The position numbers and the translations under genes were made by a program. From Ignelater luminosus (lineage: Eukaryota > Arthropoda > Insecta > Coleoptera > Elateridae): a stretch of DNA of 64,000 nt. The notes under the pieces are model-generated. The model had not been told where the DNA came from and searched no databases. It saw nothing but the letters and a program-made list of their open reading frames with translations. The first letter of the stretch is position 1; every line of letters starts with the position of its first letter. This document shows positions 37,756 through 48,539 of the stretch, one piece after another. The stretch is taken from the NCBI GenBank assembly GCA_011009095.1, contig VTPC01000816.1, positions 1 through 64,000 on the forward strand, read 5' to 3'.

Positions 37756-40082
37756 CCTACTTACTTAATCCTAAAGCCTTTTTACCCTTGCGAATGTCAG
37801 GCTGTGCGGAGTTGAGCTACGGTCTGCTTCCCTCCAAGCTTTTCTCGTCAATGATCGTCTGCGAACCTCGTTCCACTTGATGTCTCTTCTTTCTGCCGCT
37901 TCCCTAACTTTTGCTACCTATGTCACTCGTGGTCTACCGCTTTCTTTCTTCTTACTCTTCTTACTGACCTGTTCTCCTTCATTCTCATAACATGTCCTAG
38001 CCATCTTAATTATCCTTCCTCTATTTTGTTTTGCATTGGTTCCGTCTGTAGTCTTTCTCTGAACACGGTGTTTCTTATTTTATCTAATCTCGTTTTTCCC
38101 GTTATTTTTCTAAAGAATCTCATCTCTGCACTTTGATTTTTCCGTTTTGGTTCCTTGTCATTGTCCATGCTTCAGATCCGTAAGTAAGGATTGGGGTTAC
38201 TACTTTTTTTGAATATCTGTGACTTTGTTTGTTTATGTATCTCCTTATTTAGAAATGTGCTCTTTATACTACTGTTAAAGAGTCTGCCTGTTTTTTCAGT
38301 TCTTGTCTTGATTTCTTCGTCCAGTTTTCCGTTTTCTTCTAGTATGGTGCCCAGGTATTTAAAACTATGCACTTGTTCTAGTCTTGTACCCTTCAGATTT
38401 ATTCGTGTTTTTTGAGTTATTTATTATCAATGTCTTCGTTTTCTCCAGGCTTTTCTTCATATGTATCGCTTCTAGGCTTTCGTTTAATATTTTCACATTT
38501 TCATTCATCTCCTTTTCATTCCTTGCAATGAGTACTACATTGTCGAGATCTTTACCTCGTTCATGGCCCAGTATCCAACTTTTTATTGTATAATTTGTTT
38601 CCTTGTCTCCTTTATGCCTTCATCTAGAACTATTGCGAATAGAAGTGGGCTTAAGCTGCACCCTTTGTGGTTTCCAAACAGTCTTATTTTTCAAGCTTTG
38701 TTTTAAGGAAGTTCCTCGTTCTTCCATATAAACCCTGTATTCCTCTTATTGTCTTTGGGTCTATCCCTCTTTTCTTTTTTGTGAGTCTATAAAACAAATG
38801 GACTTCCCTATCTTCTTTCAGTGCCTTTTCGCTGATCTGCCTTATTGTAAAAATAGCATCCATTACTCCTCTGTTTGACCCGAAGCCGCACTGTAAGTCT
38901 TCTAAGGTTTGCTGTATTCTTTTTTTTCGTTATTCTGGCGTATAGTTTTGCTGTTTTGCTGAGCAGAGTGATTCCTCCCTTGGGTCCCCTTTCTTTTATA
39001 TTGGTACTATAATTCTTGTTTGCCAATCACTTGGGGCTATCCCTGTATTTAGTACTGTATTCATCAATGTCACTAGCGTCTTCATTACTTTGTTTTTTCC
39101 TGCCTTTATGATTTCTGTAGTGATATTGTCCATTCTCGGTGCCTTGCCCGCTTTTGTCTTGTTTATCGTGTCTATCATTTCCCCCTCTGTTATTGCGACT
39201 TCTTGCGTCTGCTGTTCATATCCTATCCCTTCCTGGTTATAGCCTACTAGGGTCTGCATTGTTTCTTCTTCCTTTCCTTCCAGTAAGTTCACGAAAATCT
39301 GTCTCCACTTCTCTATAACCTTTTCTTCCTCTATTATGATTTCACCTGTATCGCCTTTCATATTTCTTAGCGTGGTAGTTTTTTCATTTCTTGCGTTTCT
39401 CAGAGTTGCGAAGAAGAGTTTTTGGTTCTGATTATAGGCTGCATTCATTTTTTCTACGAATTCTATCCAGCTTTTCTCCTTTTCCTCTCTTACCCATTTT
39501 TTGACCTTTTTCCTTTCCGTCTGGTATGCCTCACAGTCTTGTGGCTTTTTTGTCTTCAAATATTTTATCCACTTTTGTTTTTCCTTCTTAATCGCGATTT
39601 TAATTTTGCTTCCTATTTGAGATTTTAGTCAAACCACATCCTTTCTTGGCCGCAGACAGGGTTGCTTTTTTAAGGTCGCTTCATAATTTTTTTACTGCGA
39701 TATTTTGTCTAATATCTTTTAATTTCTGTTCTAAGATTTCCTGATATTTCTCTTTAATCTGTGGTTCCTTCGGTTTAAAATATCTTTTCTTTAGTTACTT
39801 TTCTTCAGAAAGTGGTCGCTTTCGATCTCCGGTCCTCGTTTTACTTTAACATCTTTGACATTAAATCTTAGTTCTCTGGTCACTAAGAAGTAGTCTATTA
39901 TCGACTTCTCATTTTTGCTTGTGACCTTCCTTTCTTTATGCTTGAAGTGCGTGTTCGTAACGATTACTTCATTTTCTCTGCAAACGTTCAGTATTCTTTC
40001 TCCGTTTGAATTCCTTGTTTTTTCTGCTTCCCTCTCCAGACACCATTCAAATTTTAATTCTGGTCTCCGACTCGGCTTTCTA
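37756..40082 (-). mobile_element. 5'-truncated APE-type non-LTR retrotransposon (LINE copy 2)
   Basis: Minus-strand order of coding remnants: the C-terminal part of an APE endonuclease at 40050-39805 (NGERILNVCRENEVIVTNTHFKH is the start, then IDYFLV and ESDHFL); a linker and pre-RT frame at 39559-38996 (KAGKAPRMDNITTEIIKAG, then IIVPI); the RT block GGITLLSKTAKLYARI at 39026-38808; a degenerate catalytic box at about 38547-38536, where DLDNVVLIA stands in place of xADDxVLIA; FKYLGTILEENGKLDEEI at 38372-38172; and a GRPR-type tail near 37930-37800. The organisation and motifs resemble LINE copy 1 (RTE-like or a related RNase H-free clade), but the two differ too much to be recent sister copies. 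The 3' end has TTAAGTAAGTAGG with no long poly(A). Frameshifts and the lost Asp pair make it inactive. Confidence 0.88.
38996..39559 (-). pseudogene. LINE copy 2: longest intact frame (linker and start of reverse transcriptase)
   Basis: 187 codons of the LINE polyprotein remain open. The first two thirds are charged and helical (many E and K), as is normal between endonuclease and RT. The last third contains AGKAPRMDNITTEIIKAG and DWQTRIIVPI, the conserved RT entry motifs. The next motif (KGGITLLSKTAKLYARI) is in another frame from about 39026, so at least one frameshift separates them. It is not a host gene. Confidence 0.85.
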
Positions 40083-40228
40083 CGGTCACAAAATGCGTCC
40101 TGTTCTTCAATGAGACTTTTAGAAGGCCACTCGATAACAAGATTTAATGAAATAACATGACAGCTTCAATACCTTTAAATTTTGAGTCTGCGATCTTCTT
40201 TATGTATACACTCAAATAGTTGATTCTA
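40083..40228. repeat. Right 146-bp direct repeat flanking LINE copy 2
   Basis: Partner of 37610-37755. It begins at the exact point where the truncated endonuclease coding sequence stops. Confidence 0.85.
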
Positions 40229-41277
40229 GAGGATCTTAAATCAGAAACTGATTCTTTTGCTTAAGATTTACAAGCAAAAAATTGAAGAAGCATAAAACTC
40301 TTCAAATTCTAGATTGGTTTTTGGACAGTTCTAACATTTTGAAATTATTATCATCTTGATACTAACCCCTTCAACATAAATGATCATGATTATGCAAAAT
40401 CTTGTACTGCCATTTAAACTAAACGTCATTAACATATTTTAACTTTTTCAGCCCTAGGCTTTATTCGGCTGAATTGGGTTTCTTATTCTATACCATTTTA
40501 ATTTTTGCCAAGAAACACAAAAAGTTCAGATTGTCATGGGAACATTAAAAAGTAAATCTAACTCTCTTTTAAATAGTCAAATTCACCGAAAGTCTTAAGA
40601 GAAAAATAAATATTTAAAAACTAATCCAAAAAAGCAGAGTACATCAAACTATAATTATCTCGTCACGGACAGTTTGTCCACTGAAACAAAGAAAAATAGT
40701 TCTATTATACGAGTTAATTTCGTAGTGAAGGTCATGACCAAGAATGAAGTGAATACTCTCCGTGGGAATATTCTAAAAATTTACATTCAACTCTTCTCGA
40801 AACAAAAAAAACAACTAATCTCGGTAGAAATCAAAATTTTTAATTTTTCAAAAGAATTTGCTTCCACTTTTTACCATTTTAACACCAGTAAACATTATTT
40901 ATGTTATACCTTCTTTAAAAATGTGTTTGCTCTGAAAATAAAACAACAAAGAAATTTACTCATCCATTTTATCTCTCCCGCAAGTGAATTTTTTAACAGC
41001 AAGTGTTTTTTTGCCCGAAGAAGTTTTGTATAAATTTAAGTTGGTTTGCTGGTAGTGGAAGATGAACGAAAAACACAAATATTAAGGAAAACTTCTCTAA
41101 GTTCGACTCGCGTGCAAGAAAATTAATATTTGAAAACTAATTTAAAGTTGTTTAATATAAAAATTCTTGGTGCGGTTTCATCAAATAAACTCTCTTAAAA
41201 CGGGGTTTTTTAATCTGTTAATGTAACGAGGTGTAAAAAAATTTGTTTCTAATTTTTGCTTTAATTTCTTGTTGCAG
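40229..41277. other. AT-rich stretch ending in a splice acceptor
   Basis: No gene is seen. The frame at 40674-41033 is low-complexity Lys/Phe/Asn-rich and unrecognised. The last 30 bases are pyrimidine-rich and end in TTCTTGTTGCAG, a strong acceptor for the exon that follows. Confidence 0.45.
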
Positions 41278-41347
41278 GTAAAGAACATTAGCCATTAGTG
41301 TGTGATATAGAAGACGAGTGTGTATCAGTCTTTACGAGGTTACACAG
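41278..41347 (+). other. Putative 70-bp non-coding internal exon (5'UTR type)
   Basis: Upstream is a long pyrimidine-rich tract ending TTGCAG at 41277. Downstream is ACAG|GTATTGTAAA at 41348. Both are good matches to insect splice sites and the 70-bp spacing is a normal exon size. All three forward frames contain stops and there is no ATG, as expected for a 5'UTR exon or a non-coding RNA exon. It lies about 39 kb downstream of the CpG island on the same strand, which fits a gene with long 5' introns. If spliced directly to the ATG exon at 2204 the frame would end at once, so it would have to belong to a transcript starting elsewhere in the island or from another promoter. Confidence 0.45.
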
Positions 41348-44300
41348 GTATTGTAAAATATAATTTACTAAAACCGGTTGCATAAGGAAAATTTAATATA
41401 CAAGGAAGTAGTTTTGGTTGAATTTTCTACGATCTGAACCCATCTTTTTGTGATCTTGATCTGTTTTTATAAAAGTTGATTGAAGTATAGGGAAGGGGGA
41501 GGAAATATGTACATACTAGCGAATGAATAACTAACTTTTTCTCAATTTTGTTATTTTATGCATTTGAGAGATCTAGTCAGTCCATGCCTGAATATTCAAC
41601 TATTCAAGCCTCTACAGATAAAATTTAGTACACAAGGAAAACAATTAGTATGAACTACTGGAATATGATTAGGGCATTTTATTTAAGATTATATCAATGA
41701 TATAAGAAAATAAGAGAGGTCCCAAAATTGATCATCAGGGCACTTTTGAGTTATATACTTAGTACCGATTTGTAACTTTTGGAAACTGAAATTTTTTTTC
41801 TTTCCTAAGATTTGTATTCAAACCTCCTTTCTATTGTGGGCCATCTCCAGTAGCTTAGTGCAGGGTAAGACCAAAGGTGGTCCGGTTGAGGGCAAAGCTC
41901 AATCATAGGCCACCGGAGGTCAATGTCCAATTCTAAGTGGTGGAGAGCGAAACTTAACTTTACAACCAAATTAGCTTTTGCTATAAGAAGGAACTTTTGT
42001 TGAAATTGACTCGCTGGCCTATCTTGCTATCAATGAATATCCTAACACGGAATGATTTTTGCCGGACTGAACTGTCGGTGATTGTGTACATCATTGCCAA
42101 AACGTATTTGAAGAGCACTCACTATTGAGTCTTACGACCTTGAAATTTTCTCCAATGAAGCCTTTATGACCATATAGCCCCTTTCTTTAATTCCTAAATT
42201 CTAAGCAATTTAAATGGGGTTGTCCACAAAAAGTCTTCAAGATTTTAAAACTGTGTGCAAACATTCATCTACACTAACGGGGATGCCATTCTTTAGTTTT
42301 TAAAAAGATTTATGATAAATTGAGAAAAACATTTTTATTAGCATTTAGCTGCGTAGAATAAACATCCAACAGCTCATCGACGTTGACTAATCTTCTGACT
42401 TGAACTCTAGCATAAAACAAAGCTATTTTTGACAATTCTCAAGATAAGTTATAAGAAAAATAGTCTTTTCTTGTAGTAAAGATAACTAGAGCAAGCAACA
42501 CTTGCATTTACTTTTCAATTTTGACATTTTTGATAAATCAACTGATATTTATTAACTTGACAAAATAGTCAGGTTAATTATAGCTTAGAGGTTATTAAAA
42601 ACACACGAGTAATTTAATGTCACCTTAAGTGGAAAGGATTATAAATAGGTGCGTGCACAAATACTGTAATTTATTTGAGTCGAAATTGCTAACTCTGAAA
42701 ATATCATAAATGTAGAATTAAACAGAAGAAAAGAAATGAGAAATTAAAATTAAGAAATCTTTTTTATCCTTGAATAATTATTATCAACAGAAAAAAAAGA
42801 GGAAAATTCTTCAGCCATCCCAAGAAATATTCAGAAACAAAAGTTTTAATTACTACGAAAATTCCGAGAGTTGCTGAAGTTTCCTGTATTTTCTTGGAAC
42901 ATTGAACAAACTGAAGGCGCCAGTGAATATTTTCATACCTATTTTAAACTCTTGTTTGAAGTATGCTAAAGGCACACAAAGATTTGACGAGTTAAGGAAG
43001 AACGCAAAGAGGACTTTAAACTCTAATTGCTGTCCATATTAACAGTATTAAAATTTTATTGGGTTACTTAAAAAAGTGGAGTAAATAAGAAAATCTTACT
43101 TAAAATTATTTATTTTTATCGCATCTTCTCTTTGAATATTTAATATCTTTTGATGTTTATGCTGGAACGTCGTTCGCTGATTAAAATTATCCACTTTGAT
43201 GTTGATGACATTTCCTGCTTAACAGGAATGTTTTATCAAACTTCATTTTGATAACTCGATATTAAACATCGAGAAACTGTGATTTTTATTGTGGAAATTT
43301 TATGGGGATTTTTTATTTTTTAAATCAATTTTGGACAGATTAAGTTTCTTTCTGGATTATCTTTCCTTCTATATTTTTTTCTGTTATGAGATTTATTATT
43401 ATCGTTGCAGGAGGTATTTTTAATAAGAATATAAAAAGCATATTCTTATTTATTTTAAATTGCTTTAATACCAGCTGTAACAGCGGCTAACACGGCGACG
43501 AGTAGCCGTGGTTTATTAAGACGGCATATTGTATATTGTTTCCCTTGGCTGGCTGGGTGTCTTCAATCTAGTTTTGTTTATCATTCAATATCAATTTTAA
43601 CGCAATCTATGTAGTGAATGACTTTTTGCACTACTATGTGTCTATCACAATATTTTTTAGCTGAAAGTCCCGACCCTTCTAGGAAAATCGTAGTAGTCTT
43701 TAGACACCTCATCCGCGTTCAAATTGATTTTTCTTTGATTCATGTTACGTTTGTCAACTGAATAGGAAAAAGGTTATAAATCGTTGAACTGTTGAGAGAT
43801 CTAAAAGATCACAACGGCCAGATCTTGAATTTGTCACACTGCAGGAAGACTCTGTTGGTAATTGCTAGTTTGATGGGCTTTGTAAAGAACAAAATCCAAT
43901 TACTAACTGCACAGTCTTACAGCCAAAGTAAATACGGAATTGAACACAGAGTTGTATATCCGGTATTTCTAAAATGTACCAAAACTTTGTATTTTTACGT
44001 GCTGAAATTCTGATTTTTACTCTTTTCCCTTTTGTTTTCAAAATTGTAGGTCTTGTTTTAGTTTCAAAAAACAACTTGTTTATTCCTGTTAAGTTTCTAT
44101 TTAATTATGTACAACAACGAGAGGGTGTTTTACAGGGTACAATATAATCGTGTGAGAAATATCACATTCTTTTATTAAGTGTAGCGTGCCCTTTTTCTCT
44201 ATATTAAAATACCTTTTTTCCTCTTTTCTGTGTGTACAAAAACAAGTTCTAAAACAAATTTAATCCAGCTCGTTCCTCTTTTTTTTTCTTTTAATAATAC

Positions 44301-46560
44301 CGTCTTTGAGACAAAAAAAAGTTTTTCTCTAAAATTCCCTTTTGTTAATCCTGAAACTTGTACACGATCTAGCCTTTATAAAAAAAGCGACTGGACGAAG
44401 TGTATGAAAGTAAAGAAAAAGAACGCAAGGACAAATTTCCAAACACAGGATAATTAATGATTGTAATTTGTCGCCAGACAGTTAGGGCCAACCGTTTATT
44501 AAATCCTCCTATAACAAATTAGTTTTTCTTTTTAAGACTATATAAATCGATTTCTTTACACATAAAAGCAAGACAAAAAAGGAGAACAACCACATGAAAA
44601 ACGGTAAATAATGGAGAATGTTTGAAATTCCGTACGAAATGACTCTTTCCCTCCGGTAAGCTCAGCATTGTATAAAGCCATCGCATGCCGAGATGAAACG
44701 TGGGAGTTAATAAATTTACAACAATAATAATATTTAATGCTTGATAATATTATAGAGAAGCGCAAGGTATTTTACACTTTTGCTAAATTAATCTTGTAAA
44801 GCCTCAAGAAGGTTGATATTCGAATTCCTAGCGTTTATGAGTTCGAAAGAGAACATTATTGTTTCTAGAAAATTATTTTAGCTGTCTACCTTCATCGTTA
44901 TGGTAAAAATGTAATAAAATAAAAGAGGATTTTTTCCTTGTCTCTTTGCTGAGACAACACATCAGAAAAAAATATAGAACAAAAGGTTTTATTCAAGTTA
45001 TGAAGGCGAGATTGCTCTGCAAATCTAGTTTTCCAAGGAAAATTTAATAAAAATCTCATTTTGTGCTAAGGTACCTAAAATCCTGTAATCCTGCATCTTT
45101 CCAAGCTAAAGGAAGAAGTAGAAGAAAGAAAAGAATGTTAAAATTAGCTGTTAACGTTGATTTTTTTTTAATATAGAGATTATTAAAATTTAAAATACCT
45201 GAACATTCTTAAAAGTGGAACGTTTGTATAAAGATACATTTTAATTTTGCAATATGGTTACATTATTGCATCATTGGAGATTTTTATCGGGGTTGCATTT
45301 AGATCACTTTCACGGCAATAATTCTGTAAAATGCATGCTAGACAGGACACGTTTGTATATTTTTAGATTATCGTGGAACTTAATAATATTTAAAACTGAA
45401 AAACGCATTTGAACATAATGGACATTTTCGAATTAGTCATGTGCATGCAATATTCATGAAAATAGTAATTATTGGTGTTTGACTTAATTAAATTCCCAAT
45501 AGCTAATCAACATTCAGTAACTGTGACATTGTTTTAGATTTGTTTTTATTTAAAATTCAATCTTAACCACTTTATTAATAATTAATAAATGCGAATTTTG
45601 GTCAAGTTCAGGTTATTACACATTATTCGACATTGACTTTATTTTTGTTTCTTGTATTTGTGTCAATTATATGTAAGAATTAATTGCTGTTACTAAAATA
45701 GAATTTTTTTTATTAACGTTTTATTTTATTTAATCAATCAAAGACTGCGCCTTAAAAAATGTACTAAATAAATTGTAGAAGAAATGTGCAAGATTATAAT
45801 TATTACTTTAGGGTAATTACAATTATCGGTAGCAAAAAAAAATGTGAAACGGTAAAAAGGTATAAAAGTAAAAATGACTCAAATTACAAGTTGTTGCTCT
45901 AAATAACTATCAACAACTTTTTATTATTAAATAAAAAGTAGTTTTCTTTGAACAAACTTTTTTGTAACACATTGTATGGTCTTATTCCTTTAATTTGTGT
46001 TTCAAAGTGAAATTAATCGGTAAGCCTGCAGAACTAAAAATAATTTTGCCCAACAAGTAAGAATGCGCCAATCACGGATTTATATAAATGTTGAATTCAT
46101 TCATGTTCCAATCCGATAACCACCTAAAAATACAGTATTTACTCACATAATTCTTAATGCTGGATTTTCCATTAATACCTCTACTCAGTACACACGTTAT
46201 GATTTGAACAACCTCTCGATTCCTTCTAACATTTAATTATAATATTTAAGTCTGTAATCTACAGATTAAAGTACAGTAATTTAGCTTTAAATGGCCTTGC
46301 AAGATTGATTTAAAAGGTCTTTCAGCTGCGAAAACAGTAACAGTGGTCCCAGTATTGTTGTTTCTTCCGTGCACTGTATCCAGAAAGTTATCGAGTCTCA
46401 CCTGGATTTCGTATAAGGAATAGAATTGGAAAAAAGCTGTCCATAGGTAATACTGTCTCCCAAAGCAAAAAGGCCTTAACTCTGAAAATCATAGTTTTGA
46501 GATATGTAGCTTTTCTGCAAATTAACCGACTTTGCATCTGTAATTCCGGAATTCTAATGG
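41348..46560. other. AT-rich non-coding stretch, intron-like
   Basis: No mobile element or gene was recognised. A small GC-richer patch at 43478-43560 (GCGGCTAACACGGCGACGAG) and another at 41850-41945 stand out in composition only. Frames at 43792-44013 and 44230-44457 have no family resemblance that I can see. Confidence 0.45.
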
Positions 46561-46566
46561 AAAGGG

Positions 46567-46607
46567 CGCTAACGCACAGTGGTCCCAAATCTCGAAAAGC
46601 TGGCCAA
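46567..46607 (-). repeat. Dispersed repeat core, inverted partner of 48262-48301
   Basis: Its reverse complement contains GGCCAGCTTTTCG, then GATTTGGGACCACTGTGC, matching the plus-strand sequence at 48262-48297 with one difference over about 36 bp. Weaker similarity continues beyond the core. The 1.65 kb between the copies holds unrelated mobile-element debris. Confidence 0.75.
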
Positions 46608-47199
46608 AAGTAAAATAAAAAAGCTTTTATTTAGGGATTTTGACGTTAGTAGTTTGGCAGATTGGTATTTGAGCCATCAAATTCCAAAGGCAGTTAGCGG
46701 TTGTCTTATACCTTAGCGTAGGGATCTTTTCAAAAGTGACCCTTGAGCCCTTCACATCTAGCGGCTACCGTAGCCGGTTTTATATCAGTGAATAAGAACG
46801 CAACCACTAAACAAAATTTCGAGCTGTAAAATGGACTCATCTTCTAAACGTGAGTAGAATAATACTGTGTAAAGTAAAAATTATATAAATATGTTACTGA
46901 AGTAATAATAAACCATCATTGTCGATAAGATTTTACATTAAAACTAAAAATATAATTTTGTTTAAACATGGAAAAAGTTATCTGTTCTGTCGTGTTCGGT
47001 CGAAAGCTTAATGTTACCTTGTTTTTCAAATGCTTGTTAAAACAAACAGCAAAAAACGGCTACCATTAGGTGCTATTGAGATTACAGTGCAGTTTTTTAT
47101 ATTAACAATGACAAACTGAAAAAAAATCGATGAATTAAAAATAATGAATTTATGACTTTAATATTTTATACGAACCAATGTTGTGGTATTTTTACGAGG

Positions 47200-47480
47200 A
47201 TAGATTGAAAAGTTTTCGTCCTAGACAAGAAAACAAAAGAATATCGCGTAAACGGTAATTTTATTTTTCAACGTAATCCCCGTCAACTTCAATGCACTTG
47301 GTCCACATATGTGCAAGTGCTCTTATTCCATCCCTATAAGCCCTTTCGTCCAACTGGTCAAAATAGGGATTTGTGGCAGCAATCACATATTCATCGGACT
47401 ACTTCTTTCCAGCAATTTTCTCAAGTTTGGAAATAAACTAAACCCCGAGAGGCTAATTTCGGCGAATAGGGTGCATGGGA
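47200..47480 (-). pseudogene. C-terminal relic of a second old mariner transposase
   Basis: The minus strand from about 47400 to 47268 reads SDEYVIAATNPYFDQL, then DERAYRDGIRALAHMWTKC, then IEVDGDYVEK and a stop. This is the standard C-terminus of SETMAR/irritans-type mariner transposases. Upstream (about 47475-47405) the YSPDLAPSDYxLF block is present only in pieces (YSPKLAS; FSLFPN in another frame), so the third catalytic Asp codon cannot be trusted. Nothing N-terminal is recognisable. The 3' trailer reaches the TTTTCGTCCTAGAC region near 47213. It is inactive. Confidence 0.78.
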
Positions 47481-47513
47481 TACCAATTCAAAAGTAATTC
47501 ATTAATTTTTGCT

Positions 47514-47971
47514 ATGGCAATAAATATTGGTCGGTTTGAAACTTTCGCTCTAGATACAGCTCGAAAATGTGTAGAGTTATATCCGTGGTTTTACATGCCA
47601 ACGTCTATGCATAAGTTACTGATCCATGATGCAGAAATAATTTCTTTCGCCTTATTGCCAATAGGACAGATGTCTGAAGATGCGCAAGAGTCATGTAATA
47701 AGTACATAAAAAAGTTACGGGAAGATTTTTTGCGGAAATGTAACCAAAAAAAACATGGAGGACGTATTTTGGTCTCATCAGATCCTTTTATTATGAGTCT
47801 TAGAAAATTACCATAAAAGGCCCTGAATCATTATCAGTAGAAACCCTGGAGCTGTTAAATCCGTCAACTATTGTAGACTCTAGCGTTAATGACTATGCGA
47901 CAGAAGAGTCAACTGCGAAAGATTGTATTCTTTTTTGTGATATAATAATTGTATTGATTTTTGTTATATAA
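47514..47971 (+). pseudogene. Fragment of a repeat-associated arthropod protein family (YPWFYMP...LLPIGQ type)
   Basis: An open frame (ATG at 47475, stop at 47816) reads FETFALDTARKCVELYPWFY, then MPTSMHKLLIHDAEIISFAL, LPIGQMSEDAQE, and RILVSSDPFIMSLRKLP. It continues after a one-base frameshift near 47810 as IKGPESLSVETLELLNPS, before becoming low complexity and stopping at 47971. I recall similar segments (LIHG.xII....LPIGQLSEEAQEARNK) in many uncharacterised, multi-copy arthropod proteins that are probably mobile-element derived, but I cannot name the family or its function. The N-terminal part is missing: before about 47514 the frame runs antisense through the mariner relic. It is treated as a pseudogene fragment. 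Confidence 0.55.
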
Positions 47972-48003
47972 TGATTGTATTAATAATTGTATTCAATTTT
48001 ATA

Positions 48004-48260
48004 TACAGGGTGTTTCATTAATAATTGGAAACATTTTAACTGTAGAATCCTGAGCTCAAAATATTAAGATTTAACTCGAATCACATAGATAAAATGTGGC
48101 CCCTTTCTGAGTTACGGGATGTTTTATTTAAAAATTTAAAAACTATTTGTACCCAGTACTTTAAAACTATTTGACGTATCCTTGTCATACTTAGCAGGAA
48201 GTGTAGGTACTGTACACCCTACTATTATGTTAAATAAAATCGAACAATGCCATTATATTT
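48004..48260. mobile_element. Possible end of a non-autonomous element (ACAGGGTGTTTCATTAA motif)
   Basis: Starts TATACAGGGTGTTTCATTAA followed by TTGGAAAC, and later CTGAGTTACGGGATGTTTTA. Such ACAGGGTGTT starts are common at the ends of repeated elements in arthropod genomes. No matching opposite terminus or target duplication was found in the window, so boundaries and class are undetermined. Confidence 0.35.
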
Positions 48261-48261
48261 G

Positions 48262-48480
48262 GGCCAGCTTTTCGGGATTTGGGACCACTGTGCAACGTTC
48301 AGCCCCCGCTTTCTTATGGAAGACTAGAAAAAGTGCCGCCTTTGGCAAATTTGTTACGTTGCAAAGATACTTGCTTTTACATAAATTGTAACTGTTTCCA
48401 AGATTCCAGTGTTAAGGACTACAAATGTTTAGGCTGTACCCTACTAAAAATGTGTCGCCTGCGGCGGCACTACCTAATTG
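48262..48480 (+). repeat. Dispersed repeat, plus-orientation copy with GC-palindromic words
   Basis: Begins GGCCAGCTTTTCGGGATTTG, the inverse of 46567-46607. It goes on to GTGCCGCCTTTGGCAAAT and GTCGCCTGCGGCGGCACTAC, which resemble the GCCGCC...GGCGGC core words of the repeats at 53.5-55.3 kb and 60 kb, so it may be a member of the same superfamily. Confidence 0.5.
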
Positions 48481-48539
48481 TTCTTATTGGGGTGTCCTAT
48501 TTAACAATCTACATGCGATTGTTTGGGAAATATTAAATT

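Noticed and set aside
39422..39628. Plus-strand frame opposite LINE copy 2 (and similar ones at 25567-25806, 26882-27202, 38191-38593)
   Set aside because: Shadows of the antisense reverse transcriptase reading frame. Phe/Ser/Leu-rich because the true frame is Lys/Glu-rich.
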